Source: Epichloe hybrida
Lineage: Eukaryota > Ascomycota > Sordariomycetes > Hypocreales > Clavicipitaceae
Length of the DNA stretch: 64,000 bases
Direction: 5' to 3'
Assembly: GCA_019022495.1 (NCBI GenBank)
Contig: JAFEKR010000003.1
Coordinates: 1,364,001 to 1,428,000, forward strand
Under the pieces are notes generated by a model. The model did not search any database. It saw nothing but the letters and a program-made list of their open reading frames with translations, and was not told the DNA's origin. This document shows positions 46,081 to 57,199 of this stretch, one piece after another (within the stretch, counting starts at the first letter, position 1; each line of letters starts with the position of its first letter). Both the position numbers and the translations under genes were made by a program.

Positions 46081-46862
46081 GGTTTTGATGTTGTATGGCT
46101 GTAGATGAAGTGAAGTGCTTGAATTCTCCAATTGTTGAGATTGATGAGCAACGAGGACAAGGCCCGGCCGAGTTTTCATGTGGTGGTTGTTGCTTCTTTT
46201 ATGTGCCTGCTGTTGTCCATCGAGCCGCAAAATGACATCATGGATAAACCGCTCATGACTTCATCTGGGTGGAGGAGGCCGTGTCATACTGACTTCCAAG
46301 GGCGAAGGCGTCAATCACTTGCCGCCACCTCCACTCCTTGGCACAGCTCTTCCTCATCATGCATAGCCAGGCCTTGGAACAGGTCATGTTTGGGAAACAA
46401 GTCGGTTCCGCCAATCCTAGCGTGTAGGGAATGTCGCTGTTGGAGCACTGTTGTCGTTTCATGTGTTCACTACGAAAAATTGAATTGACCGCCACGTGAG
46501 AGTCAGCCGACTAGCCTCATGGACGTTACCAGCGGTATGATTGTCTGCGGGATGATTGTCTGCTTTGAACGAAACAAACGCAAAGAAATGTCAGATTAGG
46601 ATGGTCGTCGCTTATTGCTGCAGGTGTACAATACACGTATTACAAATGTATACTACGGATTATGATCCCCCAAATCATGACGCCGACCTGCCAAATGAAC
46701 AGGCAATATAAAGAGTAGATGCATCGTCTCATCTTGCCCATGATGAAAACTGTCTGTGCCGTCTTTGGACAGACAGACAAAAACCACCCCCCGCCCCCAA
46801 TTAAGAACTTGCTGCGTCACAAGACTGGCCAAGAATACCCGGGATAAACCAACATGTGGCGC
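46081..46862. other. bli-3 promoter and erg6 3' region
   Basis: 782 bp without a convincing gene on either strand. Confidence 0.5.
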
Positions 46863-48240
46863 TTACTCGCTGGGCTTGCGACCAATCATTAGGTACATGG
46901 GCGTGAAGAGCTTGTCACGGCCACCAGCAACCAGACAGTCGGCGGCAAGTGCTAGACTGTTGGCCGTCTTCTTGGTGCCAGCAGGAGCGAGACGCAGAGT
47001 CTCCAAGAGACCAGCCAGGTTGTGGGCAATGGCGCGGCCCCAAGTTGTCATTCGGACAATGGTGAAGATGTCACCAACAGATTGGATGTAGCGCATGTCT
47101 CCAGACAGAGGCCAGTACCACGGCAGAGGGTCAGGGCGGTCCGCGAGATCCTCGGCACGAAGCAACTCGAATCCAGCGGCCTTCATGGCATCCAAAGCCT
47201 CCGAGACCTTGCACATGTTGGAGATGCCATCCCCCTGCTCGATGCCCAGGCGGATCTCGCGGTGTTTGATGTTCTCGTTATCGTAGTCTTCGGTCATGAG
47301 CCACTCGTAGACACCGAACACACCACCAGGCTTCAGAACGCGGAAGATCTGACTGTAGATGCCCTCCAGGGAAGGGGCATGGACGGTGGCCTCGATGGCA
47401 TAGACGGCATCAAAGGTGTTCTCGTCAAACGACATTTGCTGCATACAGACATCAGCTCAGCTGCCCACCAAGTCAACGTCAACGGCTGGGCTGGGACAGG
47501 CCAGGCCAGGATAGACAAGAGTTTACCATGAAGTCGCCCTTGACAAAGTCGAGCTGATTAGACAGACCCTCCTTGTGCGCGTAGTGGGTGGCACGATCAA
47601 TCTGGTAGTCATTGTTGTTCAGGCCGGTGATGTGGGCACCGGTGAACTTGGCGATCTCGCGGGCAGGACCGCCGACACCGCAGCCGACATCGAGGACCTT
47701 CATTCCCTCCTTGATGCCAATGCAGTGGGCAAGATAGTGCTCGTGACGGGCGATGGCCTGTTGGAAAGGCTCGCCATGGGAAAAGCGGCAGAAATGGAAA
47801 GACTGCCCCCATCCGTACTCGTACAAATCAGTGGCGAGATTGTAGTAGCTTCGCAAGAGAGGTCAGAGACGTCGTCTACGGATAACGAGACACAGTCAAG
47901 AGTGCACGCGACTTACTGTCTGGTCAAGGTGGCATATTCGGCAGTGCGTGCCTGTGGACCTGAGGTTAGTGACGGAGCCAACATGTCGCACTCTCAAGTC
48001 TCCCAAGTGCTCCTCCTGCACGTAACGTACCGCACGCTCCTCAGCAGTCTCGTTCTCGGCGGGCTTGTTGTCCCAGTGCTTGAAATACTCGTCGACGGCA
48101 GCCTTCTTCGCATCGTGGCCCTTGGAGAACATGGCGGCAATGCCACCACGGGCCTGGGAGGACTTGCCATGCAAGGCCTTGTTGAAGGCGGCGTCGCGAG
48201 TTTTGTCCTCGCGCTCGAGTCCCGAACCGGAGGCGACCAT
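46863..48240 (-). CDS. erg6: sterol 24-C-methyltransferase
   Basis: Four exons on the minus strand: 48240-48031, 47951-47917, 47848-47527, 47438-46863; 380 aa, the usual length. It transfers methyl from SAM to C24 of zymosterol or lanosterol in ergosterol synthesis, at the ER or lipid droplets. Landmarks: [16 protein letters not shown] N-terminus ([17 protein letters not shown]), [14 protein letters not shown] sterol-binding block, SAM motif [54 protein letters not shown]. The 35 bp exon joins [21 protein letters not shown], exactly as in the family. ATG 48,240 was chosen over in-frame 48,273, whose extra residues are not family-like. Divergent from slt11. Confidence 0.95.
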
Positions 48241-48887
48241 GTCGAAGGTTTGGGTAGTTTCCGTACGGATCAAGGCAGAAAGAAATACAAAGAGAGAGCG
48301 TTGAGTTCTTGAATGAGTCGATTCAAGAATCTGTCGGGTTGAAGACGAGAGATGCAGAGGATGGATGGGATGCGCGTGGGCAAGGAGAGAGACGGCAATG
48401 GGAGAGTGTCAAGATGATTTTATTGCCTGGTTCGTCCCTCTTTGGCCTCACATGCAAATCCCACGCTCCAATCTCCTAGGCCCTATTTTTTTTCTCACTC
48501 CTGAGTCCTGAGCCCTGGGCAGCCCCTGAATAACATGATACAGGAATGAGGGGTTCCCATTGGGCAATCGCAACCCGCCTGCGTAGAATTTACCGCGCTA
48601 GATCTGTTTGGGCTGGGCCCCTCGCTGCCTTGTCGCAGGCTGTGCACGCGGTGCACTTCCTGCCGGGTACGAATACGAACTCGAGCCGTCGTTTCACATC
48701 AGCTTCAAGCGGTGGAGCTCAGCCACGGTCGCCACATGCTTCGTCAGCACACACACACATGTGGCGCACGCGCTGCTGACCAAGGCTCCAGAGCATATTG
48801 TTACATAACATCTCAGATGCGCAGGTGGGTTGTCATGAAATTTGCTTTCCCCAACACCCGCATGGACGACGTGATCTATATTTCGCC
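48241..48887. promoter_or_regulatory. 647 bp divergent promoter region of erg6 and slt11
   Basis: No additional gene is seen. Neither a TATA box nor a sterol-response motif could be assigned with confidence. GT/CA-rich ACACACACACA at about 48,750. Confidence 0.45.
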
Positions 48888-50092
48888 ATGCCGCCACAGA
48901 TCAAACAGGACCTAAACAGGTCTGGATGGGAGAGCACAGACTTCCCATCCGTGTGCGAAAATTGCCTGCCTGAGAATCCATATGTGAAGATACTGAAGGA
49001 AGATTATGGTGCAGAATGCAAATTGGTACGTTCGTTCCACATATCCACCTACTTGTTTAGGAGTTTCATGACTGACTGACTGGTCGCCAGTGCACAAGGC
49101 CTTTCACAATATTCAGCTGGAATGGCGCCGATCGAGCTCAGGGTCGAAAGAAGAAGACCAACATCTGCTTGACCTGTGCTCGATTAAAAAACTGCTGCCA
49201 AAGTTGCATGCTTGATCTTTCCTTTGGTCTGCCCATCGCCGTGCGCGACGCCGCATTAAAAATGGTTGCCCCGGGTCCGCAGTCCGACATAAACAGAGAA
49301 TACTTCGCTCAAAATAACGAGTTACTCATCGAAGAAGGGAAAGCTGGCACAGAGGAATACGAAAAGACGGACGATAAAGCGCGAGAACTTTTGCGACGAC
49401 TGGCAAACAGCAAACCATACTTCAGAAAAGGACGCGCCGTTAGCGAATCCGAGATTGCTGGCAGCAGTGCCGGAGGCAGCGTGTCGGTTGGTTCTGGTCA
49501 AGGTGGCCCTGGCCCGGTACGAACGCGCGACAGTAGAGCCGCGGCGGCAGCAGCAGGCACAAGACCTAGAGGCGGAAAAGGTCGACGACAGGCATTTCCG
49601 AGTGCTGCGCAATTGCCACCCAGCCCCAAGGACTGGCTCCCACCCGACGACAAAAACATCATGTCATTGTTTGTTACTGGAGTGGAGGACGACCTACCAG
49701 AGCACAAGCTGAGGGACTTCTTCAAAGCTCACGGCAAAATTAAAAGCTTGGTGTGCTCGCACATGTCCCACTGCGCATTTGTCAACTATGAAATCCGTGA
49801 ATCAGCGGAAAAGGCTGCAGCGGCATGCCAGGGTCGAGCCGTCATTGCCGGTTGCCCGTTGCGCGTTCGGTGGGGCCAACCTAAGGCAATCGGTACCATG
49901 AATAAGGAGCAAAGGTCGGAGATGCTTCGAGATGCGCGGGTTGGCGTACCCCGAAAGCCTCATCAACAGAAGACTATTGAAGGTGCTGGTCAAGGACCTG
50001 TCGAGTCTGATCCTTCGGCAAATGCACCGGTCATCGCAGCCCCTCCAGGCGTGGACGAGACCCCCAACTACGCGAGTCTCGCTGGGGATTGA
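48888..50092 (+). CDS. slt11: pre-mRNA-splicing factor Slt11 (Ecm2/RBM22 family)
   Basis: Two exons: 48888-49025 and 49091-50092; 379 aa. A nuclear splicing factor that contacts U6 snRNA and the catalytic core as part of the NineTeen-related set. The N-terminus MPPQIKQDLNRSGWESTDFP is the family start. Next come paired zinc-binding cysteines: CENC, CKLCTRPF (the intron lies between L and C), then CLTCARLKNCCQSCMLDL. After ALKMVAPGPQSDINREYFA, KARELLRRLANSKPYF and a Gly/Ala-rich linker comes one RRM (about residues 220-295: IMSLFVTGVEDDLPEH, CAFVNYEIRESAEKAA, PLRVRWGQPK). In-frame ATG 48,798 adds non-conserved residues. All conserved parts are present. Confidence 0.95.
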
Positions 50093-50336
50093 GTCAAGTC
50101 ATTCATGAACCTCGGCATGCGTGGAGTTTGGCGTTTAGGAGATGATATCATTAGCAATGATGAAAGTGGCCATATAAAGTCACATGATTAGGACTGACGT
50201 GTATAATGTAATTTTTTCATTGCATCGTTGGCTGGAAGGTTGTCAAGACAGGCCGGCCGACCATCCTTTTCAAGTAGAATTTTTTTTTTTACAATCATCA
50301 TACAATCGCTATACAGCTCCCTTGGCATCCATCTAG
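50093..50336. other. convergent 3' region of slt11 and mzm1
   Basis: 244 bp between stop codons, with a T11 run at about 50,280-50,290. Confidence 0.5.
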
Positions 50337-50829
50337 TCATCGCTTGCCGCCGCCACCACAACAACCACCTCCACCGAGTGTGCCTTGCCCGGCGACTTTG
50401 ATACTATCGTTATCTCCTCTTTCTGTGTGCTCGTGAATTCGCAGCTCTAGTAGTATTATTAGTCAGTTGTTCCAGCTGAATGGAGGTTACTCGCAAAGAC
50501 ATGTCCACGTTAAAACATACGATACATGTTGTCCTCCCCATCCATCTTCTTTCCCTGCACAACGTTCGCTTTCAAGAAATTAGCGACCTCCTGTGCACGC
50601 TGTATAGCTTCTTGAGCCATTGGCTCGCTTGAGCTCATGTTGGCTTTTTGCCCAAACTCGTGTCGAATCCGTTGTTGAGCGGCAGCTAGTACGGGGGCAT
50701 CGCCTGGCTGGTGTTAGAATGCGAACACGGGTTGTTGCGGCATTTTGTGGAAACAATGAACCCTCAAATACTACCTTGAAAGGCAATGCGGGCTGCGCGC
50801 AACAAATTTCTATATGCTGCCAAAGCCAT
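50337..50829 (-). CDS. mzm1: mitochondrial zinc maintenance protein 1 (LYR-motif protein)
   Basis: Three exons on the minus strand: 50829-50775, 50703-50521, 50446-50337; 115 aa, normal for the family. A small matrix protein that chaperones the Rieske Fe-S subunit during complex III assembly. The start MALAAYRNLLRAARIAF carries the LYR-type motif (AYR). It continues APVLAAAQQRIRHEF, PMAQEAIQRAQEVANFLKAN and VQGKK, then LRIHEHTERGDND and a Gly-rich tail with CC. All introns have GT-AG borders and restore frame. Too fragmented to show as one long frame. Its start is 316 bp from that of zuo1. Confidence 0.92.
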
Positions 50830-51145
50830 TGTCGCGTGCGTGAGGGCAGATCTAACGATTGGTGACTGAGAAACAAATTTCGGCGCAAAGCTAGGCACAT
50901 TGCCTTACGGACTACATGCGACGGAGTGCAGGTTTAACCGTCCCCCGTCGTCATGTCAGCCAATCCCTAAAACCCCGCCAATCATCTTCTCGGTATGGCG
51001 ATTTAGCGCTTCCGTTCAGAGAGTTGACCCCACCAAGATTTTTGGGGGGGGGGGAAAAAAAAAAAAGTTCGAATCAAGCAATCTGCTTCCACCTGTGTTT
51101 GTTCACCATCTTCGTGCTTGCCGTTCATTGAGTATCACCATCGAG
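50830..51145. promoter_or_regulatory. divergent promoter region of mzm1 and zuo1
   Basis: 316 bp, with a G11-12/A12 homopolymer pair at about 51,043-51,066, about 80 bp before the zuo1 start, a likely nucleosome-free poly(dA:dT)-type element. Confidence 0.55.
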
Positions 51146-52579
51146 ATGGCTACCATCACGCATTTTGCAGAGTTCCCTCTGCCAATCCTTCCCGATGGCT
51201 GGAGTGCTGAGAAGGACTTCAAGGCTGTTGGAAAGCTCTCTGGCGCCGTTCAGCGCAGCATTGAGCCTGTTGGCCCTCACTTCTTGGCCCACGCCCGCCG
51301 TGCTCGCCACAAGCGCACCTTCTCCGAGGATGACCGTATCCAGGCCCAGGAGAGTGCCAAGAAGGTTGAGGATGCAGATGAGAGCGACGAGAGCGAAGCT
51401 GAGGACCCCATGATGCTTCAGCGCGAGGCCAAGGACTGGAAGGTAAGCGTCTGCCCGCCATATTCGCCTCTCCACATGCTAGATTTCACTTGGAATGCCG
51501 TGGAACTGACATCCGTGTTTCTCATTGCCGCTGCATAGACCCAAGACCACTACAAGATTCTCGGACTCTCCAAGTACCGCTGGAAAGCCACGGAGGACCA
51601 GATCAAGAAGGCCCACCGCAAGAAGGTCCTCAAGCATCACCCCGACAAGAAGGCTGCTCAGGGCCGCACTGAAGATGACCAGTTCTTCAAGTGTATTCAG
51701 AAGGCGACTGATGTTCTCCTTGATCCCGTCAAACGTCGCCAGTACGACTCGGTTGATGAGGACGCCGATGTTGAGCCCCCAACCAAGAAGCAGCTTCAGA
51801 AGGGTGACTACTACAGGCTCTGGAGCAAGGTGTTCAAGTCAGAGGCGCGTTTCTCCAAGAATCATCCTGTCCCCTCATTCGGGAGTGTCGATGCTACCAA
51901 AGAACAGGTCGAGGATTTCTACAACTTCTGGTACAACTTTGATAGCTGGCGTACCTTTGAGTACCTTGACGAGGATGTCCCAGACGACAATGAGAACCGT
52001 GATCAGAAGCGCCATGTTGAGAGAAAGAACACCAATGCCCGCAAGAAGAAGAAGGCCGAGGATAACGCCCGCCTCCGCAAGCTGTTGGATGAAGCGTCCG
52101 CTGGCGATGAGCGTATCAAGCGTTTCCGACAAGAGGCCAATGCCTCCAAGAACAAGAAGCGTCTGGAGAAGGAGGCTGCCGAAAAGAAAGCTGCTGAAGA
52201 AGCACAGGCTAAAATAGAGGCTGAGCAAAAGGCCAAGGCCGAAGCCGAGGCCAATTTGAAAGCTGACCGTGAGTCGGCAAAGAAGGCCAAGGAGGCCGCC
52301 AAGAACGCCGTCAAGAAGAACAAGCGTGTGCTCAAGGGGTCTGTCAAGGATGCCAACTACTTTGCTCCTGGCGAGGCTTCTGCTGCGCAGATTGACGCCG
52401 CGTTGGGAGATGTTGAACTCATTCAAGGCAAGATTGATCCCGATGAGATTGCAGCTCTTGCTGGTAAGCTCAACGGCCTCACCGTTGCCGATAGGATCAA
52501 ATCCGTCTGGACCGACGAGGTGAACAGATTGGTCGATGCTGGCAAGCTTAAGCGCGACGAGATTAGAACCCTGGCATAG
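51146..52579 (+). CDS. zuo1: zuotin, ribosome-associated J-protein (RAC subunit)
   Basis: Two exons: 51146-51442 and 51539-52579; 445 aa. Cytosolic partner of Ssz1 in the ribosome-associated complex, stimulating Hsp70 Ssb on nascent chains. N-terminal GPHFLAHARRARHKRTFSED, then the J domain (about residues 100-170: DHYKILGLSKYRWKAT, KKVLKHHPDKKA with the HPD triad, KATDVLLDPVKRRQYDS). The zuotin homology region follows (FYNFWYNFDSWRTFEYLDED, RKNTNARKKKKAEDNARLR), then a long Ala/Lys/Glu charged helix (about 270-350). The C-terminus (about 355-445) resembles a short SANT-less end, as in yeast Zuo1 rather than MPP11. The intron is phase 0 before TQDHYKIL. Complete. Confidence 0.95.
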
Positions 52580-54287
52580 AGTACGTTGTGTGTGGCCATC
52601 TCTCGTGTACTCGAACGTAATCAAAAGGAGGGCGAAATGGTTTTAGTGATATGATTGTCCAAGATTTTAATTTTACATAGATGACGCGGGAAACCGTAGG
52701 AGAGCGCACATTCATGACTGGATGTACTCGGAATAACGACCCTTGAGCCCAGAGGGAGATATTTGTAAACTTCAATTTCCCCATCGCAAGATTGTCTCCG
52801 TGGTGTAATGAACACCATCCGTGTCTCACCGCTGGCCATACTACCAATCGTCATCTAAATTCAGTTGTCACGCGAGCTGCACTGCCTTGAATACATGCGT
52901 TGAGCTACGGAGCCAGACTTCTTGAAGATATGCAACGTCGTACGCCCAGTGCCCTCACGAAAGGGAGATGATCCCGAAGGAGGCCCCCAAAGGAGCAGAG
53001 AAAAAAAGCAAAGAACCTTTGAGGAAACTAAAAGAAAAAAACAGGAACAAGTTGTGTGTGGATGAGGTGGACGAATCATCGGACTGAGCTACGGGCTAAT
53101 GATGACAAGCATTCATGTAAGTCAGCCCGAGACCTGCGTCGAGGCAAGATGATGAACTCGTCAACCGACGTTGCTTTTTCAGGTCCCCGCCCCCACTCTT
53201 TTCCGGCACAAGCTGCGCCTCCCGAGGCAACTTTCCTGTGCAAGGTCTCGCCATAAACTTGTATCAACTTGCGATTCACGCACAACTTGGGAGTACTCCT
53301 ATTTTGCCTTGACTCCAATCGGCTCACGTCTCTACGAGAAACCAGCTTGCTCGGGGCTGTTCCGTCCAGGCACAAGGCGAGAAAAGAGCTTCTTCTGACG
53401 TCACACAGAGGACAACAGGATGAATCAGCCACTTTTCCCGGCCACACACGGCCACACACGGCCACACACGGCCACACACGGCCGGGGAAAGTGCCAGTGC
53501 CCACCACCAGCCTGAGCCTCCTTCTGCCACGTACATAGTATCGCACTTGTACTAATAAGGCCTCTTGTCTTGCAACCGCTCAACGTCGCCCCAGAGCAAG
53601 CATCGGAGCAAAGAACAAGGACCAGACATAGCGTATGGGACATATCCCGTAATCGAACCATAACTTATCACTGCCCGTGACTCTAACTAGCCCCATGTTT
53701 AAGATTTCAGATTTTTCTCCAATTTCTCTAAATTATAGCTAGTAGTTAGATTTATTGAGATTTATTTTCTCTTTTCCCTGGAAATTCTAGTGGAGCATCC
53801 CTTACATGTATGTTATCTATTCGCCACAAGGAAGAGGCACATCTATTTTTCAGGGTCCTGACAGGTCTCCAGTCCCAGCTCCGGTCTCCACTTCGCCACC
53901 TTCCCGCTCATCCCTTCCCTCGCTCGGAGACAATGGGATTTTCAGCTATTTTCCCATGTCCAGGTTGAGCTCTCTGGAATTCGCTATCAGAGCTCCGCCT
54001 TATTCAGTGTCTTGTGAGAGAACAAGACATTCGAGGGGGAAAAAATCGAATTCGGCAACAATCTCTCTCACCTTGACGAATTCTTACCACACTCATCAGT
54101 CAGCTTCCACAGTTCCACACGTGTTCCCACTCATGGCCTGACCTTTTGAAAATTAACATTGCCCACTCCAAGATCCAGTCCAATCTTGGCCCTGTCAACC
54201 ACACGCGCCATCGTCAGCCGAAAATCTTTGTTGGGCGTTTCGACTTGTTCGTTCCGTTTTCAACTCCAGATACTTTTACGACCATTC
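52580..54287. other. 1.7 kb intergenic region between zuo1 and the GATA gene
   Basis: No convincing gene. Frames over 100 codons (e.g. 53,076-53,546 -) are low-complexity or overlap the repeat. It contains the (GCCACACACG)4 repeat and an AT-rich patch (about 53,693-53,785, with ATTATAGCTAGTAGTTAG) that resembles a small RIP-type fragment. Confidence 0.5.
53432..53491. repeat. (GCCACACACG)4 flanked by 12 bp inverted arms
   Basis: Four exact 10 bp units at 53,441-53,480. The arms CTTTTCCCGGCC (53,432-53,443) and GGCCGGGGAAAG (53,480-53,491) are complementary at 11 of 12 positions. Function unknown. Confidence 0.9.
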
Positions 54288-55031
54288 ATGTCTGTGGCCT
54301 CTTCTCCAGCCGGCGGCGGGGAAGGACCGGTCTCGTTCCATCGGGGGAGTCGCCGTTCACGACACGAGGCCCCGCCTCACAGAGGTTCTGGAGCCGCTAG
54401 CGTCAAATTGTCATTGAATGCGTTGAGACTCGGCGAAAGCTTTGATACGGTATGTTGCCATCCTCGTCCAAGTCATGCATCGCCAGCCGCATGTCTTCCT
54501 GCGGCAAGCACGTATGTTGTCGCCCGATTGCTCACATGTTCGGTTTGCACTGCCCAGATCAAACTTGACGTCGGCCTCCTAGCATGGCACGTCGGGCATT
54601 TCCCGACAGAGAATGATACGACCATGGTCGAGAACGTGAGCGAGGATGACTTGTACGCAATTCTCGAACTATCGCAAAACATTGGCACCAACGTCGACCG
54701 GATATTCGCTCTTCGAAATCAATACGGAGACCATACGGATACCGGAAGTAACGCGGAAGAAGCACTCAGCCCTCCGCCAGGAAGCCACCTATACACTCAC
54801 AACAAGCCTGACTGCACGAGCGGAGATGGCTACGACATCAGGCAGAGCTTGCGAGTTCCGACGAAGCGACCGCGAAGTCCCAGTTGCCGCACATGCTCTA
54901 CGGATCATACACCGAAATGGCGAGATGGTCCCGCCGGTCCTGGCACGTTATGTAACGTCTGTGGTCTGATATATGCCAAGCGGAGGGGCAAGGTTCGAGC
55001 GAAGCTCGCAAGACAAACTTCCTCGTGTTGA
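54288..55031 (+). CDS. small GATA-type zinc-finger protein
   Basis: Two exons: 54288-54449 and 54558-55031; 211 aa. The C-terminal finger CRTC-x18-CNVC (TPKWRDGP, GTLCNVCGLIYAKRR; about residues 167-191) is a GATA finger with an 18-residue loop, the type found in white-collar and SUB-1-like factors. It lies only about 20 residues from the C-terminus. Upstream there is an acidic, helical stretch (VSEDDLYAILELSQNI) and a basic PTKRPRSP. No PAS domain is visible, so it is not WC-1/WC-2. The intron (GTATGT...CCCAG, 108 bp) is frame-neutral, so an unspliced reading is also open; the start and intron are inferred. Probably a nuclear DNA-binding regulator. Confidence 0.8.
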   Translation: MSVASSPAGGGEGPVSFHRGSRRSRHEAPPHRGSGAASVKLSLNALRLGESFDTVCCHPRPSHASPAACLPAASTYVVARLLTCSVCTAQIKLDVGLLAWHVGHFPTENDTTMVENVSEDDLYAILELSQNIGTNVDRIFALRNQYGDHTDTGSNAEEALSPPPGSHLYTHNKPDCTSGDGYDIRQSLRVPTKRPRSPSCRTCSTDHTPKWRDGPAGPGTLCNVCGLIYAKRRGKVRAKLARQTSSC

Positions 55032-55424
55032 TTTGAAATTGAAAATAATGGTCTAATACAAAATTGCGGGAGAGGGTGAGAGTCCTATCCTTTGTTCCTT
55101 GTTCTCGAATGATACCGAATGGCAGCCTACTTTCCGTCTCCGCTCTGGATTATACCCCATCTCGCAGTCAGGTAGTACTTGGTTATTCAGCTAGTTAAAG
55201 AAGACGTTTCTCGCGCACCACGAGGCATCTCGCGAGTAGTTTTTTTTGGCATGCAGAAACACCCATCCTCAAGCCAATTCCCATGTTGAAATTTCTGTAA
55301 ATCGGGATCCACATGGTCTGGCCGGCTCTGGATCTGGACCCCGGCTCCACTTTGCGTTGGCACCCGCCCGCGCACGCTCTTCGGGATGGGACTTCTTTTC
55401 CTTTCTTCTCGGTTCGCCCCCTAT
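55032..55424. other. spacer between the GATA gene and transposon G3
   Basis: 393 bp of normal composition without a convincing gene. It ends where G3 LTR-like sequence begins. Confidence 0.6.
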
Positions 55425-55488
55425 TGAGTGGGGAAATGGCTTACATAATAAAAGGTGAATCAGGGTGGTAGTAATTATAGGGCGACCG
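55425..55488 (+). repeat. G3 5' LTR, demonstrable part
   Basis: It begins TGAGTGGGGAAATGGC. The true LTR continues an unknown distance to the right. Confidence 0.75.
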
Positions 55489-57199
55489 TAGCTAGAGTAA
55501 ATACTAATTAACTATTATCATTACCTTAATTATTTTAGTATAACTTTATAGTAATAAGACTAGGACCTCTTTATTTTTATTTATATTACTCTATAAGAAT
55601 TAATTATACCTTAAAGAAAAATAAATTAAATTATCTAGTACTAAATAATTAAGCAAAGATTAATTAGGCAAAGAAACTATCTATAAAACTACTAGAGTAT
55701 AGCTAAGGTTAGAAATAGATTAAATTTATACCTTTAGAGCTACAGTTACTAAGATAGGGTGATAGAAAATAAGGGGGAAGACTAACTATAGCTAGGAATA
55801 GCTTTAAACTACAAGGTAATAATCATTAAGGACTATAGGACTTAAGCAATAGGTTTAAGAACTACGGGACTTAGACACACTAGTTAAAGTGTGAATAATA
55901 AAAACCTTATAACTAATAAGATTAGGAATTATAGATAGAATTATAACTAGAGATCTAGAACTATAATAAAACTAGGAATAAAATAGTCTAATAATAGACA
56001 AATAACCTAAGAATAACCTATAGATAAGCTAAGAGCTAATAGATTAGCACTATTAGGAACGACTAATTAATAGAATACTAAGAGATTCTAGAAGTCTTAT
56101 TCTAGGCTAGACACGCTAAGACATAAGAATACTTTAAATTAATTTAAGGGACTATAGAAATTAGGTTTAACCTAGAGAAGCTATCCCTAGTAGCCTTTAT
56201 TTCTAGACTTAGTAAGACACTACTATCTTCTTGCTAATAGAATATAACCTAGATAGACTTAGATACTAAGATCCTTCTCTAAATTTTTAGAGATTATAGA
56301 ATTATACCTAAGACCTAGAAACTTACCCTAGTAATTAGTATTTACTAGACTTAACCTAATAAGGGAGATATACTATAGATATTATTTAAATAAAGTAATA
56401 AGTTAAGCATTTTATTATTATATTTATTACTATAAAAAATAAGTAACTATAAATATTAAATTAAAACCTCTAGTAGTAATTAATCTCCTATACTATAGTA
56501 GTAAAGAAGCTATTATAAGTAAACATAACACCTCTAGATAAGAGGACTAAACCTTATACTTTAGGGCAGGCTTTAAATAACCTCTTACTTATAAAAACCA
56601 TAGTTTACTAAGCTTATTATACTACTAAATTCTAATAAGGGGCGCATAGACTATAGCACTACTTTTACCCCTCTTTAACCTGCTTTTATATTCACTTTCT
56701 TACTAGTCTAATCTTCTAATTAGCTAGTATAGTAGGAATGTAGTTTACACACTATGATTTAGGAGGCAAGAACTTAGGTTAGAGGTAAATATAGAAGGAT
56801 TAAAGAGTTAGATTATTATATGGATTAAGAGCACCTAACTATAGAAGGGAAAAATTAGCAAGAAGAAATAGAAAGGTAGTAAAAGAGGCTAAAATGGTTT
56901 TCCTACAAATTAAGGGACACTTAGTTTTCTTTTCCTTTTAGACTTTAGGTAACCTAATAAAGAACTTTATTATAGTAAGTTTTAAGTTTAATCTTATCCT
57001 CTATTAAGACTAGAATTCATTATAGCGTAATTCTAGCTTTATTAAAAGAAATCTTTTCCACCTATACTTAGGTGACTTCGTTTCTATCCCCTAGAACCTT
57101 TATCCTTTCTTTATAAATAATTTACCTCTTAAAACATAATCACAGGTAAACCTAATCCTAGACTTTAACTCTAAATCAGAGAGAGCTTTATCTCTATTT

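Noticed and set aside
51875..52624. 249-codon minus-strand frame under zuo1
   Set aside because: Leu/Val-rich antisense of the Lys/Glu/Ala-rich zuotin exon; looks membrane-like only by complementarity.
53610..53670. Possible tRNA (GGTTCGATTAC on the minus strand)
   Set aside because: The T arm lacks C61 and no acceptor stem or A box can be placed.
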